This document shows positions 26,201 through 33,516 of a stretch of DNA of 38,435 nucleotides, in pieces. The notes below the pieces were generated by a model. It did not search any database, was not told where the DNA came from, and saw only the letters and a program-made list of their open reading frames with translations. The translations under genes and the position numbers were made by a program. The stretch lies in contig JAKOSN010000053.1 of assembly GCA_029777335.1 (NCBI GenBank), positions 1 through 38,435 of the forward strand, written 5' to 3'. The DNA is from Planctomycetota bacterium (lineage in GTDB: Bacteria > Planctomycetota > Planctomycetia > Gemmatales > Gemmataceae). Position 1 is the stretch's first letter. Each line of letters begins with the position of its first letter.

Positions 26201-26275
26201 GTCTTCACTCCCGATGGCAAGCACATCCTGACCGCCAACGGGAACACCACCCTGTACATGCTCGATTGTCCGTGA
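23255..26275 (+). CDS. Exported WD40 protein with 21 blades
   Basis: The product has 1006 residues and a signal or anchor segment near residues 12-30. Residues 35-115 are helical, probably TPR-like (EWFERAEALAKKGDEALMANR). From about residue 122 to the end I count 21 consecutive WD40 units of about 42 residues, each with an SPDG-type turn, a G/S-A-D-x-T strand and a WD or similar end (KIWD, RLWD, VWEL). Twenty-one is three times seven, so three complete seven-blade propellers are likely. Blades 1-16 are regular, 17-21 are more diverged. It is a binding scaffold with no visible catalytic residues. Start at ATG 23255; the frame opens further upstream without family sequence. It may be co-transcribed with the metallopeptidase. 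Confidence 0.9.
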   Translation: MTSASRWNAGRYRGLFLVGVILTGLTWSLTGQEPARSLTVEAVKDLQAKYRTDREAAEKNGLTKTFSPEWFERAEALAKKGDEALMANRLAEAQASYLRARQQIPGLPSDFPRNISRVFGDARLRHTSWVQALSFSPDGTRLVTSSDDGTVKIWDVQTRRELRAYHGHTESVLSVAWSPDGKMIASAGKDAEIKLWDPETGKDIRALKGHTEYLTSIAFSPDSKSLVSGGADRRVRVHDVATGKVLHDLPGHNLLIHAVAWSPDGRYFASVGADRIARIWDARTGQAVLGVQPHRGTIYGVAFSPDSKSFATGAGTDNTVKIHDISSGAERAKLEGHANFVTSVAFNKDGKLLASGSNDKTIRLWDVTSGQTFRTLQGHTEEVTCVAFNPSGTMLASGSKDQTIRLWDLGSSEQFREFAGHQGYVWAAVYSPDNKQIASAGADKVVKLWDAATGQVIHTLTGHTSPVTAVVYSPNNKYVLSCSGDMTIRLWDRVTGKEVRSFPGHKATVTSIAFNADGSQFVSGSADRTVKVWDTTSGKELKSFLGHTAVVSGVAFFPDGKTVASASADQTIKFWDVATGKETKTLSGHTSAVSAIALSNDGKKLASCGADARVQVWELGNESAPLTFTGHTGIVSSVAFSPDGRYLISGGADKVVKLWDIQGKQEAQTFRGHKDWVSSVAFSPDGHFIVSASVDRTIKVWELVGREGAAGYGHVRDVRCVAISPDGALMASGSADSSIRLWDLNTGREKAVLLGHSDTVTAVTFTPDSKSLVSASDDRTLRIWDVATGKETRVIREGVGNEVPTLLVTRDGKELRVWVANRTIQSYELATGKQLNSWEAHERDIYCLTFGVDGELAALGAVDGTVRLWNVAKREQLKGGDLVAHPEAVVDLVFTPDKKFLVTGDKAGQIKVWDLAKREAIKTLPMQKQRIVGFAMSPDGKHFATAGLDNVLRLWETQTGKEVRVWDLQLPTQPSKPFIRGMVFTPDGKHILTANGNTTLYMLDCP

Positions 26276-26295
26276 CCCAGGCTTCTCAATGAAAT

Positions 26296-26344
26296 CACGC
26301 CCTCCCACAAAGGCCGGGTTCGTCGGCCAATCTGGGAGGGCGTG
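26296..26344. terminator. Bidirectional hairpin between convergent genes
   Basis: CACGCCCTCCCA (26296-26307) pairs with TGGGAGGGCGTG (26333-26344), and GGCCG/CGGCC pair inside. It lies between the stops of the WD40 gene (26275) and the minus-strand HEAT gene (26355). No U-tract. Confidence 0.65.
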
Positions 26345-26354
26345 GGCTCTCTGC

Positions 26355-27986
26355 TCAGTAAATCGAAATCCGGCGGACACTCTGCATTGGTAGATCGCGA
26401 ATCACCGTCCCTTCCCGATTGATCTCGCGCAGCCCGCTGAGGTGGCCCACCAGAATATTACCGTTCTCCAGCTCCAGGGCATCATACGCTCGCCCCAGGT
26501 TTTTGGAGGACCAGACCACCTTCCCTTCGTGGTTGTATTCCAGGACCACTCCATGCGAACTGGCAATCAGCGTGTTGCCGTTCTCCAGCCGTCGTGCGCT
26601 CTCCGGGGATTCGATCTTCTCGATCTTCCACAGCACCTTTCCCGTGGGGTCGACTTCGATCACTCGATTGGTCCCGTAAAGTGCAATCAGCGTGCGCCCA
26701 TTGGTCAGCCGACGGGTGTCGGTCGGCTGGCCATCGACATCAATGCTCCAGACCACCTTCCCCCTGGCGTCGATCTCCACCACCTTCTTCTCGGAGAACA
26801 ACCCCACCAGCGAATGTCCGTTGGCCAGGTGATCGAGAGAGTTTGGAGTCCCGGGAACGCCAACGCGCCACTGCTCCTGACCGTGTGAATTCAGCAGAAA
26901 GACCTGATGGGTGTTCCAGTCGGAGAAAACGCGCGAGCCATCAGCAAGCCCCTGACAGCCACAGGCGGTGTTGTTCGTTTGGGTGGTGAAGATCGTTTTG
27001 CCGTGAATGTCCAGTTCCTTGATGACCGAAGGATTGAGCAAACAGAGCAGGATGCGGCTACGCCGGGGTTCCTGCGCGGGCAAGGGCCGCAGTTTGGCCG
27101 ACTGCCCGTGCGCACGAACCCAACTCCGCCAACGCGCCACGGCAGCCTCGCGGATCGACCTGGTGGCATAAGGAGCGTAGCCAAAGCGCTGGCCGGTGAC
27201 CGCGCGGAGCAGCGTCCCGGCATCGGTGCGCACCTCCAGACTCTCTGCCTGGAGCAGTTCTACCGCCACCTCCAGGCACGAACGCGGCTCGTAGGGCAAG
27301 AGAGCGCGAACGGCCCCCAGGCGCATCTGCTCCTCGCGCGCCTTGAGAAACGGCCGCGCCTCCGCAACCACCTTGCTCCCCACGGCGCGGGCATAGGCGG
27401 GGAGTGCCACCGCGCGCACCAGCACGTTGTCGCTCTTGAGCGCGCGGTGCATCACCTCCGCATCCGCGGGCGTTACACTGCGCCAGAGCGTCTCCTGCAG
27501 CAGATGCCGCAAATACTCATCGCCAAGACCGGGCAGGACGCGTAACAACTCCGGGGCGATCCCGGCCGGATGTGTGTCCTCTATGGTTCGCAGCACCGCA
27601 GTCAGCACTGGTTTCCCCTCCGTCTCCACGCGTGCCAGCACGGTCCGGATGCGCATGCGCACCTCGGGATCAGCGTGGTTGGCGGCGGCTTCCAGTTCAG
27701 GGAGGGCCAGTAGAGCCAGACGCCCGAGCCGTTGCTGGGCAGCTTCCCGCACGGTGAACTCGTCGTGCCCCAGTTGGGTGATGAGTTGATCGAGGTGCGC
27801 GCGCGCAGCATTCTCGGAGCGCAGACTTCGCAGGTAGGCAATCAACCCCTGGGGATCGGGGGTAATGCCATGTTTTTTCAGCAGCACAAGGTCGGGATTA
27901 TCCTTTTTTGCCTCGGCACAAACCCCTCTGGGGACAGCAGCCAGGAGAAGTGGACCCGCAAGGAGGACGAGAGGCGCTGGCCGCAT
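26355..27986 (-). CDS. Exported HEAT-repeat plus beta-propeller protein
   Basis: The 543-residue protein starts at ATG 27986 with GGAGG 5 bases upstream. Residues 1-24 are a signal peptide ending GVCA. Residues about 60-300 carry HEAT-type repeats (LDQLITQLGHDEFTVREAAQ, DPEVRMRIRTVLARVE). Residues about 320-543 form a propeller of PQQ/NHL type with repeated E-x-D-x-x-G-K-V-V-W units (VEIDARGKVVWSIDVDG, VEVDPTGKVLWKIEK, LEYNHEGKVVWSS). The HEAT part is like that of the gene at 1-878, which has a WD40 propeller instead. A scaffold role outside the cytoplasm is inferred. The partner is unknown. Confidence 0.85.
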   Translation of the reverse strand: MRPAPLVLLAGPLLLAAVPRGVCAEAKKDNPDLVLLKKHGITPDPQGLIAYLRSLRSENAARAHLDQLITQLGHDEFTVREAAQQRLGRLALLALPELEAAANHADPEVRMRIRTVLARVETEGKPVLTAVLRTIEDTHPAGIAPELLRVLPGLGDEYLRHLLQETLWRSVTPADAEVMHRALKSDNVLVRAVALPAYARAVGSKVVAEARPFLKAREEQMRLGAVRALLPYEPRSCLEVAVELLQAESLEVRTDAGTLLRAVTGQRFGYAPYATRSIREAAVARWRSWVRAHGQSAKLRPLPAQEPRRSRILLCLLNPSVIKELDIHGKTIFTTQTNNTACGCQGLADGSRVFSDWNTHQVFLLNSHGQEQWRVGVPGTPNSLDHLANGHSLVGLFSEKKVVEIDARGKVVWSIDVDGQPTDTRRLTNGRTLIALYGTNRVIEVDPTGKVLWKIEKIESPESARRLENGNTLIASSHGVVLEYNHEGKVVWSSKNLGRAYDALELENGNILVGHLSGLREINREGTVIRDLPMQSVRRISIY

Positions 27987-28130
27987 GAAAGCCTCCGGTA
28001 TCTTCGTACCCATCGAACTGCGCCTGGCCAGGCACGGGAAATCCCTACCGTGCGATTCTACCTCAGGCGTCGAGGGGGGCAAACGCGAATCTGGGCACGG
28101 ATTGTGGCGAGGTGCAAGACGCAGCAAGCA

Positions 28131-28167
28131 CACAAGCGTCGAGGCGATGGTTTCCTCGACGCCTGTG
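28131..28167 (-). terminator. Hairpin after the VWA gene
   Basis: CACA-A-GCGTCGAGG (28131-28144) pairs with CCTCGACGC-C-TGTG (28154-28167) with one A/C mismatch and a 9-base loop. It begins 30 bases after the VWA stop. No U-tract. Confidence 0.6.
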
Positions 28168-28197
28168 CTGCGCAAGACAGGTGGATCGGCGGGGCGA

Positions 28198-29316
28198 TCA
28201 ATACTCCACGCCGTGCTGTTTGGCCTGTTTGCGCAACATCTGCAAGACCTGATTGTCAAAGCCGGCCTTCTTGGGATCCTTGGATTCGGCCTGCTTCTTG
28301 GCGATGTATTCAGTCCGCTTCTTGTCCAGTTCCAGCGCTTCCTTGCGCAGCGCGGCTCGCTTGTCCTCCAGCTTCTTCAGATATTCCTTCTGTTGCTCCA
28401 GCGTGAGATTCTTCATCTCATTGGGAAGTTCGTCCTTCTTCAACTTCTCCAGCTGAACCTTGCCCTGCTTCACCTGGTCGAGCAGATCGTAGCTGGCGGC
28501 CTCGCCCTTCTTGGCCTGGAAAGCGGCTCGCTCGGCGGCGGCGCCAGGGGCAAGCGCCTTGGCCTCCTGGCGTTTGCGGTCATCGGCAGCGCGCAACGCT
28601 CGATTTTCACCGAAGACCAATGTGGTACTGGCCAGTTCTCCGTTGATCTCTGCCAGCCGCTTGTCATACGGCGTGGCAATCGTGGCCACCACCCCTCCGC
28701 TCTGCTCTACCTGAACGTAAGTTCCCTCCGACTTGACGGCGATATCCTTCCAGGCGGTGGTGCAGTCGCCGTTGTTACCGCACTGAATGGTATTGATGAT
28801 GATCCCCTTCTCACACGCCTTTTTGCATGTTTCCGGATATTTAATATCGTCGGTGTAATCCATGTGGGGAGGGGCATCGCCCACCAGGAAGATGATGCGC
28901 AGGGTTTTCTTGTCCGTGCTCCACCTGATCTTGTTGACCGCCTCGTCCAGCGCCTGGTTGACATGCTCGGGCGTGTCGCCCCCGCCCGCCGCGGCAAAGG
29001 TCTTCAACTTCCCGTAGACCGCATCCAGGTCCTCGCTCAGATCATGCACCTGGGTGATGTAGGCATCCTTCTTGTCGCGGTAGGCGACCAGGCCGATCTT
29101 CACATTCGGCGTGGGTTTTCCCGAGGCGATCTGGTTGCTGATCGCCCAGATCTTCTGTTTGGCGCCCTCGATCAGGTCGCGCATACTGCCCGTGGTGTCC
29201 AGGCAAAAAACCACCTCGACCGTCGGTTTCTTCTCCGCGGGAGGCGCCGCGGGAGCCAGGCAAGGCGCCAGGAGCAACGTGGCAGCACAGCACGCAAGCA
29301 GCGCTGAACGGTTCAT
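28198..29316 (-). CDS. Exported von Willebrand factor A-domain protein
   Basis: The 372-residue product starts at ATG 29316 with GAGGA 8 bases upstream. Residues 1-24 are a signal peptide. The VWA domain spans about 31-225, with the metal-ion (MIDAS) site DTTGS at 40-44, a TP pair in GGGDTPEHV and the acidic IIFLVGDAPPH. VWA domains bind protein ligands through a metal. Residues 235-372 are a highly charged helical tail (KEYLKKLEDKRAALRKEALE), probably coiled coil. Upstream, the gene is divergent from the transglutaminase-like gene with 207 bases between starts. The ligand is unknown. Confidence 0.88.
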   Translation of the reverse strand: MNRSALLACCAATLLLAPCLAPAAPPAEKKPTVEVVFCLDTTGSMRDLIEGAKQKIWAISNQIASGKPTPNVKIGLVAYRDKKDAYITQVHDLSEDLDAVYGKLKTFAAAGGGDTPEHVNQALDEAVNKIRWSTDKKTLRIIFLVGDAPPHMDYTDDIKYPETCKKACEKGIIINTIQCGNNGDCTTAWKDIAVKSEGTYVQVEQSGGVVATIATPYDKRLAEINGELASTTLVFGENRALRAADDRKRQEAKALAPGAAAERAAFQAKKGEAASYDLLDQVKQGKVQLEKLKKDELPNEMKNLTLEQQKEYLKKLEDKRAALRKEALELDKKRTEYIAKKQAESKDPKKAGFDNQVLQMLRKQAKQHGVEY

Positions 29317-29523
29317 GGTTGGAATCCTCGTTTCCCAGGAGATGGATAGTGACCTTCCTCTCTTTTTAGACGTACGACCACACCGGGTAGATTGGCTCCG
29401 CTTCCCTTGCCGTCGTGGACAGCGTCTCTGGGTCATGGTACAACAATGGGAAGATATCGTGTGCGCCTCGACGGTCCGCTTCCGCACCGCCTCCTCATTC
29501 CTCTTGACCAGGGACCGCTTTCC

Positions 29524-30678
29524 ATGTGCCGATTGGGTGTCTGCTGCTGTATGCTCGTCCTTGGATTCGCGGGGTTGGCGTGTGCGGACACCCCATCCGC
29601 GAAAGCGCCACCGCTCGATCCGCAGCTTCCCTACCAGGCCAAACGCGCCCATCCCGTGACCTACGACGTCGATTTTGCTGTGGTGGTGACACCCCCTTAT
29701 CACACCAACATCCTGAAGGTATGGCTCCCGCTGCCACAGTCGGATCGGGGGCAGGAAGTGGCATCGAAGGAACTCAGCAGCTTTCCCCTGGTGGTGAAAC
29801 CGCAGCTCGGCAAAGAGAAAACCCATGGCAATCAGTTCGCCTATTTCGAGTTTCACAAACCCGAAGGCGCACAGATGATTCGCCATCGCTTCAAGGTCAC
29901 GGTGTGGGAGTTGCACTGGGGGGTCGAGGCAGACAAGGTGGTGCCCGTCCCACGCTGGCCCGCCGTCTTCGCGCCCTATCTCCGCTCCGATCAGAGTGTG
30001 GTGGTGGACGCCCGGGTGCGCAAGGCCTTGCAGGAGGCGGTGGCCATCTCGCGAGGCGCGAGCCAGGACATGGTGGATATCATGACGTGGGTCAACCGTA
30101 CCATGAAGTACGATCACGACCACGCTTCCCTGCGTGCCAGCGCCGCGCATGCCCTCGACCACCACGTGGGTCATTGCAGCGATTACCATGGCCTTTGTGC
30201 CTCGTTTGGGCGAGCGCTGGGCTATCCCACGCGCGTGACCTATGGCATCAATCCCTTTCCGAAGAACTCGCCCTCGCATTGCAAACTCGAAGTGTACATG
30301 CCCCCGTACGGCTGGGTGAGTTTCGATGTGTCTGAAACCCAGAAACTGCTGGGAAAGATCGCCCAGGACAACACGCTCGACGCCCGAACCAGGCTGGCTC
30401 TGAGCAAGGCAGTCCGGAAGCGCTTGGCCAGTGGCTTTCGCGATAATACCTGGTATTGCCAGACGCGCGGAACAGACTATGACCTGGAGCCCCGCGCGAG
30501 CAGAAAGGTGGCGGTGGTTCGGACGGCCTATGTGGAGGCGGATGGTCAGCCGCTTCCGGAGCCGGACCCCGCCAATAGCACCAAGCGAGAGTTCTCCTGG
30601 ATGACCTTGCACCGCTACACTCCCGATCGCGCGGTGAAGTATCCGTTCGCAGACTGGAGTGATCTGTTGCCGCGCTGA
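29524..30678 (+). CDS. Exported transglutaminase-like cysteine protein
   Basis: The 384-residue protein starts at ATG 29524 and has a signal peptide of about 21 residues, ending LACA. The transglutaminase-like core shows the catalytic triad: Cys218 in HHVGHCSDYHGLCASF, His252 in NSPSHCKLEVY and Asp268 in GWVSFDVSE. Such domains hydrolyse or cross-link peptide bonds; the N-terminal beta domain (VTYDVDFAVVV) is typical of bacterial members. It should act in the periplasm. The frame stays open to 29392, but the shorter form has the signal peptide at its start. It ends 13 bases before the convergent LmbE-type gene. Confidence 0.88.
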   Translation: MCRLGVCCCMLVLGFAGLACADTPSAKAPPLDPQLPYQAKRAHPVTYDVDFAVVVTPPYHTNILKVWLPLPQSDRGQEVASKELSSFPLVVKPQLGKEKTHGNQFAYFEFHKPEGAQMIRHRFKVTVWELHWGVEADKVVPVPRWPAVFAPYLRSDQSVVVDARVRKALQEAVAISRGASQDMVDIMTWVNRTMKYDHDHASLRASAAHALDHHVGHCSDYHGLCASFGRALGYPTRVTYGINPFPKNSPSHCKLEVYMPPYGWVSFDVSETQKLLGKIAQDNTLDARTRLALSKAVRKRLASGFRDNTWYCQTRGTDYDLEPRASRKVAVVRTAYVEADGQPLPEPDPANSTKREFSWMTLHRYTPDRAVKYPFADWSDLLPR

Positions 30679-30691
30679 GGGACCTGCGCGT

Positions 30692-31438
30692 TCAACCCAG
30701 TAATTCCCTGAGCAGGTTGTTCTGGGGATAACTGTGTCCCAGATGCTGGCGAAACCCCTCGGCATAGGCGACGCCCATTTGTTCGCCCCGACGACCACAC
30801 CAGTCGCGCATCGCCTTCAAATACTGATCCATGCCATGATGCCGAAGCAGCCACTCGCGCTGACTGGCATGCGAAGCCAGCATCGCCTCCTTTTCGGCGA
30901 TCACCGAACTGATGTCGATGCAGAATTGCGGCTCCACATCCTGCCCGAGCGGGTTTTTCCCCTCAATCGGATCGCAATAGTAGAGATAGGGAATCTGGTG
31001 AAGCGCCGGAGCGTGGCCCCGATCCGCGAGGAAATTCGGCGCCGGCGCGGCGAAGGAGGCGGCACGCACAATCGTGGATGTCACCTCATGATCCAGCATG
31101 TAATCGCTGGGGCTGTGGGTAAGCACGATGGTCGGCTGGACCGCCCGCAGCAAACGCGTCACCCGTTCCAGGGGGCGTTCATTGTAAAAGATCAGCAGAT
31201 CGCGTTCTTCCATGCAGTGGTAGGTGGCGCCAATCAACTGAGCGGCTCGGTCCCCCTCGCTGCGTCGCACGGCGCTGATCTCCTCGGGGGGCCGATCCAC
31301 CGCCCCACAGTCGCCTGGGGTCATGCTGGCGATGTGAACCTCCCAGCCTTTTTCCCGCCGAAGCCGGATCAAGGTGCCGGCACAGAGGAACTCGGCGTCG
31401 TCGGGGTGCGCCAGAATGCTCAGGACGGCCTTCTTCAT
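30692..31438 (-). CDS. LmbE/PIG-L family N-deacetylase
   Basis: This 248-residue protein has the zinc motif AHPDD (His11, Asp13, Asp14) near the N-terminus and the second motif HSPSDYMLDHEVTS, both typical of LmbE/PIG-L deacetylases that remove acetyl groups from N-acetylglucosaminyl compounds. It has no signal peptide. The natural substrate cannot be told; relatives act in mycothiol or bacillithiol, antibiotic or sugar metabolism. ATG 31438 has GAGG 6 bases upstream. It lies after the ABC operon on the same strand but behind a strong hairpin. Confidence 0.92.
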   Translation of the reverse strand: MKKAVLSILAHPDDAEFLCAGTLIRLRREKGWEVHIASMTPGDCGAVDRPPEEISAVRRSEGDRAAQLIGATYHCMEERDLLIFYNERPLERVTRLLRAVQPTIVLTHSPSDYMLDHEVTSTIVRAASFAAPAPNFLADRGHAPALHQIPYLYYCDPIEGKNPLGQDVEPQFCIDISSVIAEKEAMLASHASQREWLLRHHGMDQYLKAMRDWCGRRGEQMGVAYAEGFRQHLGHSYPQNNLLRELLG

Positions 31439-31461
31439 CGCCCGCCTCGGTGGTGATCGAA

Positions 31462-31515
31462 ACACCGCCTGGTCTGACGTCTGGCAGTGGGACCAGAGCG
31501 CAAACCAGGCGGTGT
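31462..31515 (-). terminator. Hairpin after the ABC operon
   Basis: ACACCGCCTGGT (31462-31473) pairs with ACCAGGCGGTGT (31504-31515); within the 30-base loop TCTGG (31480-31484) pairs with CCAGA (31493-31497). It begins 22 bases after the last operon stop. No U-tract. Confidence 0.65.
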
Positions 31516-31537
31516 GCCGTGGACTCCGGGAATTCTC

Positions 31538-33478
31538 CTACTTCATACGCTCCTTGACCGCCTTGCGAATCAGATCGTCAATGAGCGGTTTCCCGTTGAT
31601 TTCAATATCCAACGGTCCCGAGATCTGCAAGGGCGGATACAAATTGGGTCGGCTGTGGAGACCGAGCACCATCCAGTCGGCTCCAAGCGGGGTCGGGCAA
31701 GCCATCTGTCCCAGGTACGATTGCAGGGTCAGCTGCTGCTGGATCTGTTCACCCCGAACGGCGGCGTACAGGTCCAGATACTTGACCTGCAACTCCATCG
31801 ATTGATCCTGAATCGTATCGTCCTTGCGATATTCCTCGTTGCTTGTGAGCAGATCCCGCCAGGCGTTGAGGGCACGATCATCCTCGTATTTCAGGAGTGC
31901 CTGGGTCCGCTTTCCCTGCCCCACCCGCAGCTGCTCCGCCTCGTAGAACAATTTGCGTGCGGTGATCGTCTCGGGGCGCAACTCCATCTCGGAGCGCACT
32001 CGGAAGTGTTCGAAATTGGTCAACCGCCGGTAGCGATTGTACTCCAGAATCACCTGGTAGGCACGTTGCTGTTTGCGGGTTTCCTCGTCGAGCAACTCGG
32101 CGCGGATATTGGGTACCAGCTCGTCTTCCTTCAGATTGAAGTGCTTGGCAAAGGCGCTGGCCAGGCGACGCTTGTCCGCTTCCTTGGCGGGATCCTCGAA
32201 CCAGAGATTGTTGCGCCGGCCAAAGTTTTTCCACGCTTCGTTGGCAGTCCGCCAGGCCTCCGCCGACCAGGGACGCCCTCCGCCAATCGTGACCGACTCG
32301 TCGCCAAACCAGCCACGCACCTCCCACGGTTCCGCATCGAACCACCCTTCCTGCTGCAGGCGCTCGGCGACAAAACTCAGGGCGCGGGAAGGGGCACTGC
32401 GGAAGATGGCGGTGCTCATGTGCTTGGGCAGACGCTGCCGGGTTCGATCCGTGATCGGTTTGCTATCGCCCGCGATCTCATCATCCGGGTCGGGGAGGGC
32501 TTCCTGGGCGTAGTTGTACCACGCCCCGGCCACGGCATAGGCATCGGTCTCGTCGGGGAGTTTGTCCGCGCGTTCCAGGGTCCACCGACTCCAGATTTCC
32601 GCGTCGTACATCCCATCCCGCGAAGGGGGCAAAACCGGGAAGCGCTCGGTGAAGTTTTTCTTCAGCGCACCCTGGCTCCACAGCTGTTCGTCCTCCAGCT
32701 TCTCGGCGTAGAGCCCTGGCACATTGCCATTGTCTTCCAGGAACTGCAACACTTCCTCGGGCGAGGCACAGCTGAACTTGGGATACTCCCGACGCGGATC
32801 GTAAGGCAGGGGCGGCGAGTGCAGACGACGAATCAGGTGGGGATGTTCGCGGCAAAACTGCTTGAACGCTTCCAGATTCACCCCGCCCGTCGGCGAACGC
32901 ATCTTCCCCGGATCGCGATTGATCGGCGGAATCAGGCTCAGCTGAAAGAGCGACCGAAAGACGTTGTTCTCATCACTCTGGCAAATCTTGTGTTGATGAT
33001 AGAACCCCAGTTCGCGCCGCATTTCGGGTTGATAGCGATTCTGGCGTTCCCCGTCAGCCAGCAACTGGATGCCCCGCGAGATGTAGAAATACTTGTCGCG
33101 CGGCAGATCCGATTCCACCGAAACGTTGTAGGCCAGGTTCCAGCTCTGAAAGAGCCAGGGCGTGACGAAGTGCGGCTGGAGCTTGGCGATGGTGCGCACC
33201 AGCAACTCCAGCTCGTTCCACTGGTTTTTCTTCTGTTTTTCAATCGCTGTCATCCACAGGGCACAGGTGGCCAGCCCGCGCGAGCCCGTCAGGCTCAAGC
33301 GAACCGCCATGTCCACCACGCGCACCTCGCCCACGTCTTCCTCACGCAGAGCCAGCGCCTGGGCCTGGGGTTGCACAACATAGCGTCGCCACACCCACGC
33401 CCCCGTGAAGAGGATGGCGACCAGCGTGAGATAGACGATCTTGCGCTGCAGCGCCTGTTGCTGAAAAGGACTCGCCAC
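31538..33478 (-). CDS. Membrane-anchored unknown protein in the ABC operon
   Basis: I do not recognise a known domain in this 646-residue protein. It starts with GTG 33478, with GGAGG 6 bases upstream. One membrane segment lies at about 12-30 (IVYLTLVAILFTGAWVW), and the rest is a large soluble part, mostly helical and rich in Trp, Arg and Glu, presumably outside the membrane. Helical-repeat style segments (ATCALWMTAIEKQKKNQWNE, ELLVRTIAKLQPHFVTPWLF) near the N-terminus recall TPR-like structures. It follows the permease by 38 bases in the same operon, so a partner role in the transporter complex is likely. Confidence 0.8.
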   Translation of the reverse strand: MASPFQQQALQRKIVYLTLVAILFTGAWVWRRYVVQPQAQALALREEDVGEVRVVDMAVRLSLTGSRGLATCALWMTAIEKQKKNQWNELELLVRTIAKLQPHFVTPWLFQSWNLAYNVSVESDLPRDKYFYISRGIQLLADGERQNRYQPEMRRELGFYHQHKICQSDENNVFRSLFQLSLIPPINRDPGKMRSPTGGVNLEAFKQFCREHPHLIRRLHSPPLPYDPRREYPKFSCASPEEVLQFLEDNGNVPGLYAEKLEDEQLWSQGALKKNFTERFPVLPPSRDGMYDAEIWSRWTLERADKLPDETDAYAVAGAWYNYAQEALPDPDDEIAGDSKPITDRTRQRLPKHMSTAIFRSAPSRALSFVAERLQQEGWFDAEPWEVRGWFGDESVTIGGGRPWSAEAWRTANEAWKNFGRRNNLWFEDPAKEADKRRLASAFAKHFNLKEDELVPNIRAELLDEETRKQQRAYQVILEYNRYRRLTNFEHFRVRSEMELRPETITARKLFYEAEQLRVGQGKRTQALLKYEDDRALNAWRDLLTSNEEYRKDDTIQDQSMELQVKYLDLYAAVRGEQIQQQLTLQSYLGQMACPTPLGADWMVLGLHSRPNLYPPLQISGPLDIEINGKPLIDDLIRKAVKERMK

Positions 33479-33516
33479 GCCACACCTCCGCTCGGTCCGT
33501 CAGATAGTAATTGCAT

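Noticed and set aside
23573..26380. 935-codon minus-strand frame opposite the WD40 gene
   Set aside because: Repeats in it mirror the WD40 units of the real plus-strand gene; no domain of its own.
29317..30798. Upstream extension of the VWA frame
   Set aside because: It overlaps the transglutaminase-like gene; the signal peptide and ribosome site place the start at 29316.
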